Assembly (NCBI GenBank): GCA_009746045.1
Contig: RPFO01000359.1
Span: forward strand, 301,683 to 365,682
Origin: Mesostigma viride
Lineage: Eukaryota; Streptophyta; Mesostigmatophyceae; Mesostigmatales; Mesostigmataceae
Reading direction: 5' to 3'
Length of the DNA stretch: 64,000 nucleotides
Position numbers and translations under genes: made by a program. The notes under the pieces were generated by a model, which saw nothing but the letters and a program-made list of their open reading frames with translations, did no database searches and was not told where the DNA came from. Each line of letters starts with the position of its first letter. Position 1 is the stretch's first letter. Shown piece after piece: positions 31,625 to 40,600 of this stretch.

Positions 31625-33010
31625 TCACGTCCCAGTCTTCACGTGTCAGTCCTGGTCTTCACGTCTTCACGTCTTCACGTCTTCACGTCTTCACGTCTTC
31701 ACGTCTTCACGTCTTCACGACTTCACCTGAACTTGCGGCGTATCGTATCTTTGATACCTTGCATGCACGTCTTCACGTCTTCACGTCTTCACCGCGTCTT
31801 CACCTGTCTTCACCACGTCTTCACGTCTTCGCGTCTTCACGTCTTCACGGCTTCACCTGAACACCTGAACTTCACCTGAACTTGCCGTATCGTGTCTTCA
31901 CGTCTTCACGTCTTCACGTCTTCACGTCTTCACCGCGTCTTCACCTGTCTTCACCACGTCTTCACGGCTTCACGGCTTCACGTCTTCACGGCTTCACCTG
32001 AACACCTGAACTTCACCTGAACTTGCCGTATCGTGTCTTCACGTCTTCACGTCTTCACGTCTTCACGTCTTCACGTCTTCACCGCGTCTTCACCTGTCTT
32101 CACCACGTCTTCACGTCTTCGCGTCTTCACGTCTTCACGGCTTCACCTGAACACCTGAACTTCACCTGAACTTGCCGTATCGTGTCTTCACGTCTTCACG
32201 TCTTCACGTCTTCACGTCTTCACCGCGTCTTCACCTGTCTTCACCACGTCTTCACGGCTTCACGGCTTCACGTCTTCACGGCTTCACCTGAACACCTGAA
32301 CTTCACCTGAACTTGCCGTATCGTGTCTTCACGTCTTCACGTCTTCACGTCTTCACGTCTTCACGTCTTCACCGCGTCTTCACCTGTCTTCACCACGTCT
32401 TCACGTCTTCGCGTCTTCACGGCTTCACGGCTTCACCTGAACACCTGAACTTCACCTGAACTTGCCGTATCGTGTCTTCACGTCTTCACGTCTTCACGTC
32501 TTCACGTCTTCACGTCTTCACCGCGTCTTCACCTGTCTTCACCACGTCTTCACGGCTTCACGGCTTCACGTCTTCACGGCTTCACCTGAACACCTGAACT
32601 TCACCTGAACTTGCCGTATCGTGTCTTCACGTCTTCACGTCTTCACGTCTTCACGTCTTCACGTCTTCACCGCGTCTTCACCTGTCTTCACCACGTCTTC
32701 ACGGCCTCACGGCTTCACGTCTTCACGGCTTCACCTGAACACCTGAACTTCACCTGAACTTGCCGTATCGTGTCTTCACGTCTTCACGTCTTCACGTCTT
32801 CACGTCTTCACGTCTTCACCGCGTCTTCACCTGTCTTCACCACGTCTTCACGGCTTCACGGCTTCACGTCTTCACGGCTTCACCTGAACACCTGAACTTC
32901 ACCTGAACTTGCCGTATCGTGTCTTCACGTCTTCACGTCTTCACGTCTTCACGTCTTCACCGCGTCTTCACCTGTCTTCACCACGTCTTCACGGCTTCAC
33001 CTGAACACCT
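31625..33010. repeat. TTCACG minisatellite with about 143-bp higher-order unit
   Basis: The base unit CTTCACGT (8-9 bp) is organised in repeated blocks: GCTTCACCTGAACACCTGAA, CTTGCCGTATCGTG, four to five CTTCACGT, CCGCGTCTTCACCTGTCTTC. Blocks recur about every 140 bp, some eight to nine times. Confidence 0.9.
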
Positions 33011-33181
33011 GAACTTTGCGTATCGTATCTTTCATACATTGCATCATTTGCATGCCTTGGAGCTGCACGTCTTCAAGCAGTGTCACCCAGTTCCCGCTTG
33101 ATTCAAATGCACTTCGCGCTTGAATTCGTGACTTCGCCCCGCTCAAGGTGGAAAGAATGATGGGCACTAGCCACGGGAACT

Positions 33182-33529
33182 ATGCCCGATGCTGATAGCC
33201 GAAGCGATGACATGGACGAATTGATTGATTTGTGTTATGCCGGGGACGATTGTAGAAAATGGGTGCTAGGAAAGAAATCTGGTGCCATGAAAGTAGATTT
33301 TTTGGCCGGTGCAAACCACCAATGCGCCGGCCGATGTGGCAAGGTCCTGCACGGCAGCCAGAGCGCACCCAGCCAGAGCGTACCCAGCCGCTGCCGCCGC
33401 CGACCCCCGTACTGGTGGGCGTGGAACAGACGATGAGAGAGATGCAACGAGCTATGGAGAACCAAAGCAAGAAGGTTGAAGAGCTTGGTTTGCAGCTGCG
33501 TCAAGAGGTGCAGAAACAAGTGGTCCAGC

Positions 33530-33568
<39 letters not shown>

Positions 33569-33605
33569 TGCAGCAGCAACTGCAGCAGCAACTGCAGCAA
33601 CAACT

Positions 33606-33677
<72 letters not shown>

Positions 33678-33809
33678 CTTCAGTTCCCGCAGGCAGCGTC
33701 GGCAATGTCGCAGTTTCCACAGGCATTGTCGGCACTGCAGCAGTTTTCGCAGGGACCGTCGGCAGCAGAGCAGTTCCCGCAGGGATCATCGGTGGTGCAG
33801 CAGTTCTTT
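33182..33809 (+). pseudogene. Gln-rich coiled-coil protein, frame-disrupted first exon
   Basis: Three adjoining frames look coding. 33182-33370 holds MPDADSRSDDMDELIDLC...LAGANHQCAGRCGKVLHG (Cys/His-rich). 33390-33680 holds a coiled coil (EQTMREMQRAMENQSKKVEEL) into poly-Gln. 33680-33809 holds QFPQAASAMSQFPQALSALQQF-type repeats. Each is in a different phase, so at least two frameshifts or wrong exon limits are implied. The last frame ends at FF followed by GTGAGT, a good splice donor at 33810. A matching acceptor (CACATGCAG) lies near 34958. Function unknown. Confidence 0.35.
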
Positions 33810-33834
33810 GTGAGTCATTCGTGTAGTGTTGAGT

Positions 33835-34785
33835 GGGTGGGGTGGGGGGTGTGTGTGGGGGGGGGGTGTAGGGGGGTTTGACTGTGTGACTGCGTGGCTG
33901 CTTGGCTGGAAAGGAGGGTGCGTGGCTGTGTGGCTGCGTGGCTGCGCTGCTGCGTGGCTGCGTGGCTGCGTGGCTGCGTGGCTGCGCTGCTGCGTGGCTG
34001 CGTGGCTGCGTGGCTGTGTGGCTGCGTGGCTGCGCTGCTGCGTGGCTGCGTGGCTGCGCTGCTGCGTGGCTGCGTGGCTGGAAAGGAGGGTGCGTGGCTG
34101 TGTGGCTGCGTGGCTGCGCTGCTGCGTGGCTGCGTGGCTGCTTGGCTGGAAAGGAGGGTGCGTGGCTGTGTGGCTGCGTGGCTGCGCTGCTGCGTGGCTG
34201 CGTGGCTGCGTGGCTGCGTGGCTGCGTGGCTGCGTGGCTGCGTGGCTGCGTGGCTGCGTGGCTGGAAAGGAGGGTGCGTGGCTGTGTGGCTGCGTGGCTG
34301 CGCTGCTGCGTGGCTGCGTGGCTGCGTGGCTGCGCTGCTGCGTGGCTGCGTGGCTGCGTGGCTGTGTGGCTGCGTGGCTGCGCTGCTGCGTGGCTGCGTG
34401 GCTGCGTGGCTGCGTGGCTGCTTGGCTGGAAAGGAGGGTGCGTGGCTGTGTGGCTGCGTGGCTGCGCTGCTGCGTGGCTGCGTGGCTGCGTGGCTGGAAA
34501 GGAGGGTGCGTGGCTGTGTGGCTGCGTGGCTGCGCTGCTGCGTGGCTGCGTGGCTGCGTGGCTGCGTGGCTGCTTGGCTGGAAAGGAGGGTGCGTGGCTG
34601 TGTGGCTGCGTGTAGCTGCGCTGCTGCGTGGCTGCGTGGCTGCGTGGCTGCGTGGCTGCGTGGCTGCGTGGCTGCGTGGCTGGAAAGGAGGGTGCGTGGC
34701 TGTGTGGCTGCGTGGCTGCGCTGCTGCGTGGCTGCGTGGCTGCGTGGCTGCGTGGCTGGCTGGGGGGGGGGGGGGTGCCGGGTGC
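33835..34785. repeat. GTGGCTGC minisatellite (possible intron filling)
   Basis: 8-9 bp units GCGTGGCT and GCGCTGCT occur in larger blocks that start GGAAAGGAGGGTGCGTGGCT. The blocks recur at irregular 75-190 bp spacing. All plus frames give AWLRGCV-type repeats. The tract lies between the donor at 33810 and the acceptor near 34958. Confidence 0.9.
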
Positions 34786-34958
34786 GTGGATGCGTGGATG
34801 TGTGGCTGGGTGGGTGCGTCACTGCGTGGCTGGCTGGCTCTGTGGCTGCGTGGGCGGCTGGATGGCCGGGTCAGCGTGGCTTCGTGTTCAATGGGATGCT
34901 AATATGTTGTTGCCTTTGGATGCCACAGTTCATGGATTCTTTTGTTCACATGCAGGTG

Positions 34959-35035
34959 CTGCCGTCTTCCCCATCGACGTCGTCAAGACCGATGTCGCCA
35001 AGAAGGATGATGCAATCACTCTCGGCCATGTTTAA
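34959..35035 (+). other. Possible last exon of the Gln-rich gene
   Basis: After CACATGCAG one frame reads GAAVFPIDVVKTDVAKKDDAITLGHV then stop. This is weak evidence based on splice-site spelling only. Confidence 0.2.
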
Positions 35036-35565
35036 CTCATGTGGGCCTTCATGGCCATACGGGAAATATTATTGAATCAGTTCTTTGACACTGAGTTGGC
35101 ACTACGCAACACCTTTGATGCACATGAGTGCAGGGCGCATGTGTTGAAACCATGCAACCATGGCGATCCCTCAAAAAGTTTGGTTATGTAATAAGTGACA
35201 CAATTATTCCGGACGTATGATGGCCCAACGTCCTGTAAGGTTGAGTTGTCTTGGAGGAGGAGCGTGATGACCGCGGAAGCCGCGTGGGTGTCTGTAGTGC
35301 TATATCTTGAAGATGTACGGTCTTGGAAGAGTTATGGTCTTGGAATCATATAATAATGAACTTGGAATAAAGTTGCGGGCAGCCTTCAATTGGCATATGT
35401 TGTCTCATTGATGTTGTCTCATTGCGTTAATGGGTCAATTGTCTTAGTTTATATAATGTATATCTTGGGAAACTCATTGCTTCAATAAAATGCATGCTAG
35501 GCGCAATCAACCCCCACAAACACATCTGAAAACTGCACAGTGCATCAAATGTATCCTAGACAAAA
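35036..35565. other. No gene recognised
   Basis: Tail of the 9.3-kb element. An AATAAAG-type polyadenylation signal lies near 35368 and AATAAAATG near 35486. Confidence 0.4.
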
Positions 35566-35597
35566 AAATGTATCCTAATCCGGTAAAACCACCCATA

Positions 35598-36867
35598 GCC
35601 TTCATGATCGCTGCCTCGTGCCACTGGCCATACTACTGCCATCTGCATTACTTTCTACCACATGTGCCACTCTCTTCTGCATCACTAGATCCCACTACTG
35701 CTGCCTGACCTGCCTGCTGCCAGCACCTTCGCTGGCATCAGCTCATGGCATGCCCATGGCCACACCCTCCATCTGCCGTGCATACCCCATGCTTCACTAG
35801 GATTGGTAGTCCAGGGTGCACGATGAACAACACATAAAAAAATGCCCATGCACCTTTAGAAGATTATTTGGCATGCGAGCTAGCTGGCTAGTTAATGTGC
35901 TAGAGATGTTAGATAGCAACTGCAAGCAAATGTAGTGTGCAGCCATGTTTGCTTCGAACCACTATTTGACTTGCCAACTAGTTGCTCTCTCTCAACACGC
36001 CCCACCATTTGAATGTTGGTAGTTAATACTATTGATGTATCAAAGAGACAACTGTTCATGTATTTCCATGATGAAGTGCATGCCACATGTATGGGTGGAG
36101 ATAACCAAGTTGGAGTTCAACCTTACCTCAGCTCGTACTGTTATGGGGTATGAACTTGTAAGGAAATATTATGTGATGTTGGCTGCTGTCACGTGTCACT
36201 GTGACACATCGTCATCTGTGGTGTGACTGAGGTAATACTTGGCAATCATGTTCAGCATGCTCTATTTAAATTGCATTAAAAATTTCAGCTCTGTCTGAAC
36301 TCATTTGCGCTACCTGTGGTGCATTATATATCCAAATTTTGCGCGGGAGTGACGCGTGACAGCAGAATCATGTAACTAGCTGGTGTTCAATCAAGGTGCA
36401 ACTTTGCAGCCAGCCTGCAGATGTTGCAAGTAAAGTGTTTGCTTACTTTCAGCTTAATCTGAGCTCATTTGCACTGTTGGGTGCATTTAATGATCCATAA
36501 AATGCTCCAAATGACCGTATTTGTGACGGTTGACAGCATAATTTCTGGCCATCCCATCTCTATTTCGGGTGCAACTTGGTACTTGAGCTGCATATGTTAT
36601 ATTTAATGTGTCTTCCCATTTCCAGGTCAAAACGACATTAATTGTGTTGTTTGTGGAATTAATTATGAATAAAACTGGCAATTTTGGCGTTTTTTATGCT
36701 TTTGGACGTCACCATTCTGTGAGCACCAAGTGGCCAACCAAGGTGTGACTTGGCACAGTAAATCTGGGTACCATGGAGAAGCCAGCCACCAAGTTTGACC
36801 ATCATCCGAATATTAGTGCAGCTAGGAGGAGTAAGATGGGTGTTTTTTGGCACTTTCAGACCGTTGT
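35598..36867. other. No gene recognised; end of an unresolved insertion
   Basis: Diverged satellite-like text (36250-36840) ends with TTTTTTGGCACTTTCAGACC at 36843-36862, directly against the truncated viral gene. The same terminus occurs at 7163-7182. The left partner end was not found; it should lie between 24854 and 25200 if this belongs with that stretch. Confidence 0.4.
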
Positions 36868-37352
36868 GTACACCATTCTCAGTCTTCCATTCGTTGCTGG
36901 CCGGTTGCTAGCGAGGGCGCCTGTGAGAGGATAAGACCCTTCCATGAGCCCCAACACCCGGCCCGTGGGCTCATCCACCGAGATAGAGAACTCGACGGCA
37001 TTGGTCACGGTAAAAAGGCTAGTCGCCCTGTTGTACGTGACCGAGAACCCGGGATCCACCGCCTTCAAAGCGTCCTCTATGTTTTTTCGGTTTTCGATGG
37101 TCGTGTAGGAGCCACGCGGCAAAGTCACCTTTACTGGCGACTCGCCGCCAGACAAACGGACAGTAAAGTATATCCGTTTCCTTCGCTGATGTGCGTCTGT
37201 TCAAACGGAATGGTCATGAGGGTAAGCCCGACGTCGTGATATTCGTCAAGGAGACCCGCCGGGATGTCCCACACCGGATCCACCAGCGTTCCGCGAGTCC
37301 GGTTCTCCGTGCGAAGAGTGAGTGTCAGCGTCTCCTGGATGAACTCCTTCAT
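36868..37352 (-). pseudogene. Beta-rich virion-type protein, frameshifted and 3' truncated
   Basis: The start ATG 37352 gives MKEFIQETLTLTLRTENR...TLMTIPFEQTHISEGNGYT. Near 37150 the frame must shift by one to continue as FTVRLSGGESPVKVTLPRGS, then IEDALKAVDPGFSVTYNRAT, TNAVEFSISVD and RVLGLMEG. The succession IPF...SEGN...VTLPRGSYTT...PGFSVTYN...F.VT...F.I resembles virion proteins frequent in Polinton-like viruses and other eukaryotic DNA viruses. The frame runs into foreign sequence at about 36868 and stops at 36856. The product cannot be made intact. Confidence 0.5.
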
Positions 37353-37590
37353 CGGCCACTTCGTCTGACATTAGCTCAGAAGTAATTTCGTTTGTCCCAA
37401 AAACCTTGACGACCCCCTCTTCTTTCTGTGCCATCGCCCTTTTGATAGCGCGCTTTTTCTTTCCGGTGAGCGGCTTCTTCCTACAATAAAGCATGGCCGA
37501 TTCGATGAATTCCCGGGGGACATTTGTGTGAAGGGTCATCCACTGCGATATCTCGAGCATCTCGGCGTCGGTGAACAGCGGGTTGCTCAT
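37246..37590 (-). CDS. 114-aa small protein, unknown
   Basis: Starts MSNPLFTDAEMLEISQWM, then a basic patch (KKPLTGKKKRAIKRAMAQ). It overlaps the next gene's start by about 107 nt, so either its true end is earlier or the overlap is real, as in compact viral genomes. The N-terminal half is more protein-like than the Gly/His-rich C-terminus, which is probably out-of-phase reading of the neighbour. Confidence 0.4.
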   Translation of the reverse strand: MSNPLFTDAEMLEISQWMTLHTNVPREFIESAMLYCRKKPLTGKKKRAIKRAMAQKEEGVVKVFGTNEITSELMSDEVADEGVHPGDADTHSSHGEPDSRNAGGSGVGHPGGSP

Positions 37591-37593
37591 GTG

Positions 37594-38094
37594 TTACTCT
37601 TCTGTGAGATTTTTTTCCGCGCCCTCTTTTGGGGCTCCCACAACCGTGTCGTGGATTCTGCGTAGATGCGTCAAAAGATTTTGTTCGCTGGAAAATGTCG
37701 CTTTACATTTAGGCATAGGACATTTCCACCTCGTGCCCCCCACCTGGACTCGTTTTCCGACAGATACACCCGCAGGCTCGGGGGATGCCGCCAGTGCCGC
37801 ATCGACGACAACCGGTTCGGGAGCCGCGACAGGTGCCGGTTGGGCATACGCGGATAACGGGGGGTACGCGACCGGTCGAGAGTTCGCCATCATCGACGCC
37901 ATGAGAAGGGCGTCCTTGAACCCTCTCGCCTCTGCGACCTTCCCTTTGTTCACCGCTCTTCGGACCGGCGCGCTGTGGATGACAATGGTGTTGGTCGATG
38001 AAGCGGTCACCTGTGACTGGGGTGCGATCTTTCGCTTGGGTTTCCCCCTTTTACCCAAAGGACGGCGCCGTGCTGTTTTCTGACGCCTCACCAT
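37594..38094 (-). CDS. Basic protein with C2H2 zinc finger
   Basis: 166 aa, starting MVRRQKTARRRPLGKRGK. The N-terminal 30 residues are strongly basic. A Pro/Ala linker follows, then one classical finger near residues 124-147 (CPMPKCKATFSSEQNLLTHLRRIH, C-x4-C-x12-H-x4-H spacing). Such small basic finger proteins could bind DNA in the capsid or regulate transcription; the context (capsid-like neighbours, same strand, 4-nt gap to the 114-aa gene) favours a viral gene. An AT box lies 14-25 nt upstream. Confidence 0.55.
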   Translation of the reverse strand: MVRRQKTARRRPLGKRGKPKRKIAPQSQVTASSTNTIVIHSAPVRRAVNKGKVAEARGFKDALLMASMMANSRPVAYPPLSAYAQPAPVAAPEPVVVDAALAASPEPAGVSVGKRVQVGGTRWKCPMPKCKATFSSEQNLLTHLRRIHDTVVGAPKEGAEKNLTEE

Positions 38095-38108
38095 TTCTGA
38101 GTATAATC

Positions 38109-38120
38109 ATAGATTTTTAT
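38109..38120 (-). promoter_or_regulatory. Late-promoter-like AT box
   Basis: The minus strand reads TATAAAAATCTAT just before the finger-protein start, the same class as 10835-10846 and 13746-13759. Confidence 0.35.
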
Positions 38121-38659
38121 AGCGTCCAAGTGAGGGTCTTGTTAGCCATCGCGGCCATTTTTCCAGCGCGTGACTTGCAAAACGCTGTAGACAGTGCTAT
38201 GTATGTTGACGTGTCAGTGGTGATGCGAGGAATCCTCAAGGCGATTTCAAACACCCCGTCATCCTCCTCGTATCCCGAAACAACATTCCAGTTGCTGCCT
38301 ATTATAACATTTACCGGCCAAACAGACAGGCAGTTAGCCATTAGGCGGTATGGGTTTGATATGTCGAGAATCGTGGGTGGGTTGTTATCAAATGTCAATC
38401 TAACAAGGATATTGGTCAACGCGGTCGGAAGAGTTAGTTCCGATTGCGTTGCCGGGTCGTGGAAAGACATCACAGCCACGGGGGCGCCATGCCAAAACTG
38501 TGGGAGCGGGTAGTCGTATATGGGCTGCCTCAAACCGACCACAGAATCTGCTTCCAATATCGTGTGCGATATACGCCTAGTTTCTCGGACATCTTCATAC
38601 AGGGCCACGTCCATCCCGTGATTGCCGCCAATTGACGACAGGCTTGAATCATAATACAT
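38117..38659 (-). CDS. 180-aa beta-rich protein, unknown
   Basis: Intact frame MYYDSSLSSIGGN to LTWTL. Predicted strands include APVAVMSFHD, TNILVRLTFDN and NVIIGSNWNVV, with no signal peptide or transmembrane helix. The start overlaps the stop of the split gene upstream by about 11 nt, as in tightly packed viral genes. Its style (WxGx...VxISxxxS, then LATVTFxVL-like strand order) resembles the C-terminal half of that neighbour, so a duplicated family is possible. A virion component is inferred only from position. Confidence 0.5.
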   Translation of the reverse strand: MYYDSSLSSIGGNHGMDVALYEDVRETRRISHTILEADSVVGLRQPIYDYPLPQFWHGAPVAVMSFHDPATQSELTLPTALTNILVRLTFDNNPPTILDISNPYRLMANCLSVWPVNVIIGSNWNVVSGYEEDDGVFEIALRIPRITTDTSTYIALSTAFCKSRAGKMAAMANKTLTWTL

Positions 38660-39169
38660 AGTAGCTTAGGCTAGAAGCCAATAGAAGCGGACTCGGGCCA
38701 GATACTGTTGGATCTAATACTTGGAACGTCACGGTCGCCAAATGGATCATACCAGTAACTGGCGGAAAGACGAGTGAAAGGTGATCACATGTTATGTCAA
38801 TGTACGACGAGGATTTTGAAATTGTGATTGCAGAAAAACCGCCAGTCCACGCTTCTCCAACGATGACGTTGATAAGCGACGGATCATTGCTTAACTTGGT
38901 GTTTGAAAATCCCAGTCTTACATAAAACTTCCTCACCGACTGACGAGCTGGTAGAATCCCATATATTTTGGCAGTATATTCGTTCATTTGCACGCCGTAT
39001 TGAACATCCGGGCATTTAACAACCGTACGTATGACACTCTCATTCGTAAGGGTTAGCTCCTTGAACCAAGTATCCGCCACACCCGGTACGGGTTTTGTGA
39101 CGCTATATTTGCCGAAAATGCTACAATTCCTCGACGAGGTGGACCTGTGACGCAGCTCTAACACGTCTC
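38649..39169 (-). pseudogene. Split 321-aa viral-type protein, C-terminal segment
   Basis: This continues from 47695-48067 across LTR element 2, with one GTCTC copy kept. Strands TWFKELTLTNES, KFYVRLGFSNT, INVIVGEAWTGG and LATVTFQVL suggest a beta-sandwich. It stops at 38649. The three segments 63741-63812, 47695-48067 and 38649-39169 sum to 966 nt, exactly 322 codons including the stop. Confidence 0.6.
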
Positions 39170-39578
39170 AGTTAGATATATATATGTACGTCGGAGACGT
39201 TGGGGACTCAGTGTGAGAATGATGGCTGCAGCAACGCCAGGGATCGGGGCGTTCCTTGTCATTATTCACTCCATATGTGGGCACACATTATATGTCGTGG
39301 ACACATCACTCACACGAGATCCCTAGGACAACTGGACTACGCTCACTTGTCCGCCACGTGTCCAGGTTCTAGAGGCTTCTAGACCTGGAGCAACGTTACT
39401 ACGCACAACGTCCACTAGACTAGTTGCTAGCTACGTAACTTGCGTACACGTGTGTGCGTCGCGCCACAACCGGCGCTCGGCACCGTTATTCTGTCTCCGC
39501 CAGAATAACTCCGGTCACACTGTATGTTCCCCTGTGTGGCTCCGGCCACAAGTCAGCCTCGAGGTATCTCAGCTAACT
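39170..39578 (-). repeat. 3' LTR of element 2
   Basis: 409 bp. See the element entry. Confidence 0.95.
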
Positions 39579-40600
39579 CCCATTATGTTTTCTTTCAGAT
39601 TGGAACATGCTCCAAGTCTGACCTACCAACCGTTGCAAGGCAACCAGAGCCCATACAGTCACAACTGGATTAGAGAAGGGCCCCAGAAACGGACTATACT
39701 GATGCTGACTGCTGATTTAACCCTGCCAAGCACTACGGGGGTTCCTCCCCCTCAATAGTGGGGAAAACATAAATGAGGTACTGCGGCCATTCGTCACACA
39801 GGACGTCATGCAAGTCACATGTCACAGCATATAAGGAGTGCCCAGTTTCCATCTTTGAAGGAGCGAATTGTCGTCATTTCCCTGGCATCTGTCACTGCAG
39901 ATGGTAGAAAAAGGGGGGCTTGATTGCCACTTGTGGATGGAACCCCATGCAACATCCACTTCCCAAAAACCAATGGGATGACTCTAGTGAAACCAGAGGT
40001 CTTCCCCAGGTGCTTAGGACCTGATGTTTTGCCACTGCTGACCTGGGCCAGAGCAGCCAGATACCTGTGAGTGCCACATGGTGGTAAGCACAGGCAACTG
40101 ACAAGTGGGAACTGGTTCTCCACTTGATTTGCACATGGCGAATGGGTGGACTGCCCATCACCCTACCACAGGTCCTGGGACCAGATGGCAGCATAAAACA
40201 CCACAGGCACAGTCACAGGACTAAGACTGTCACACGTTACATGCACATGCACATGCACATGTACAAGGTAACCATGAACATGACCCAGCCACATAACAAT
40301 GCCATGTACAAGTACTGTCACCATGACTGACACAATGACACACTTGTGAAGGATTGACAGCTCACCTCCCAAGAGATGAGCTAACGAAATTCCATGAGAG
40401 AGACAAAGTCAAAGAGACTCAATTTATTCACCATAAAACAGGGCTTACAAGGCATACAGGTTCAGCTCCTCCCCAGGAGCTAGTGCTGATGATAAGACAC
40501 CCCGTGGCCTGGGCCCGGGTCTGGGTACCCCTACCCCCTGACAGGGGTTGCCCCATAGTAGGGGTGGGGAGACTAGCCACCCTCCCTGGGGAGGGGTGGA
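39579..40600 (-). other. 3' untranslated region of element 2
   Basis: No coding signal on the element strand. It contains CATGCACATGCACATG repeats near 40240. Confidence 0.6.

Larger units (their letters stand above)
26326..35594. mobile_element. 9.3-kb TIR DNA transposon, Harbinger-like ends
   Basis: The terminal 29 bp are perfect inverted repeats (start GGGTGGTTTTACCGGATTAG, continuing GATACATTT) at 26326-26354 and 35566-35594. The flanking triplet ATA is at 26323-26325 and 35595-35597. A further GTATCCTA motif repeats next to each TIR. GGG-starting TIRs and a 3-bp A/T-rich duplication are typical of PIF/Harbinger, but no DDE transposase was recognised. The inside holds one long minus-strand ORF (27628-28845), a GC-rich minisatellite, a TTCACG minisatellite and a glutamine-rich plus-strand gene with a repeat-filled interval. 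Confidence 0.8.

Noticed and set aside
33826..35075. Up to 393-aa plus-strand and 335-aa minus-strand ORFs of AWLRGCV or HAATQPRS repeats
   Set aside because: Minisatellite artefact; every plus frame is open and a splice donor precedes it.
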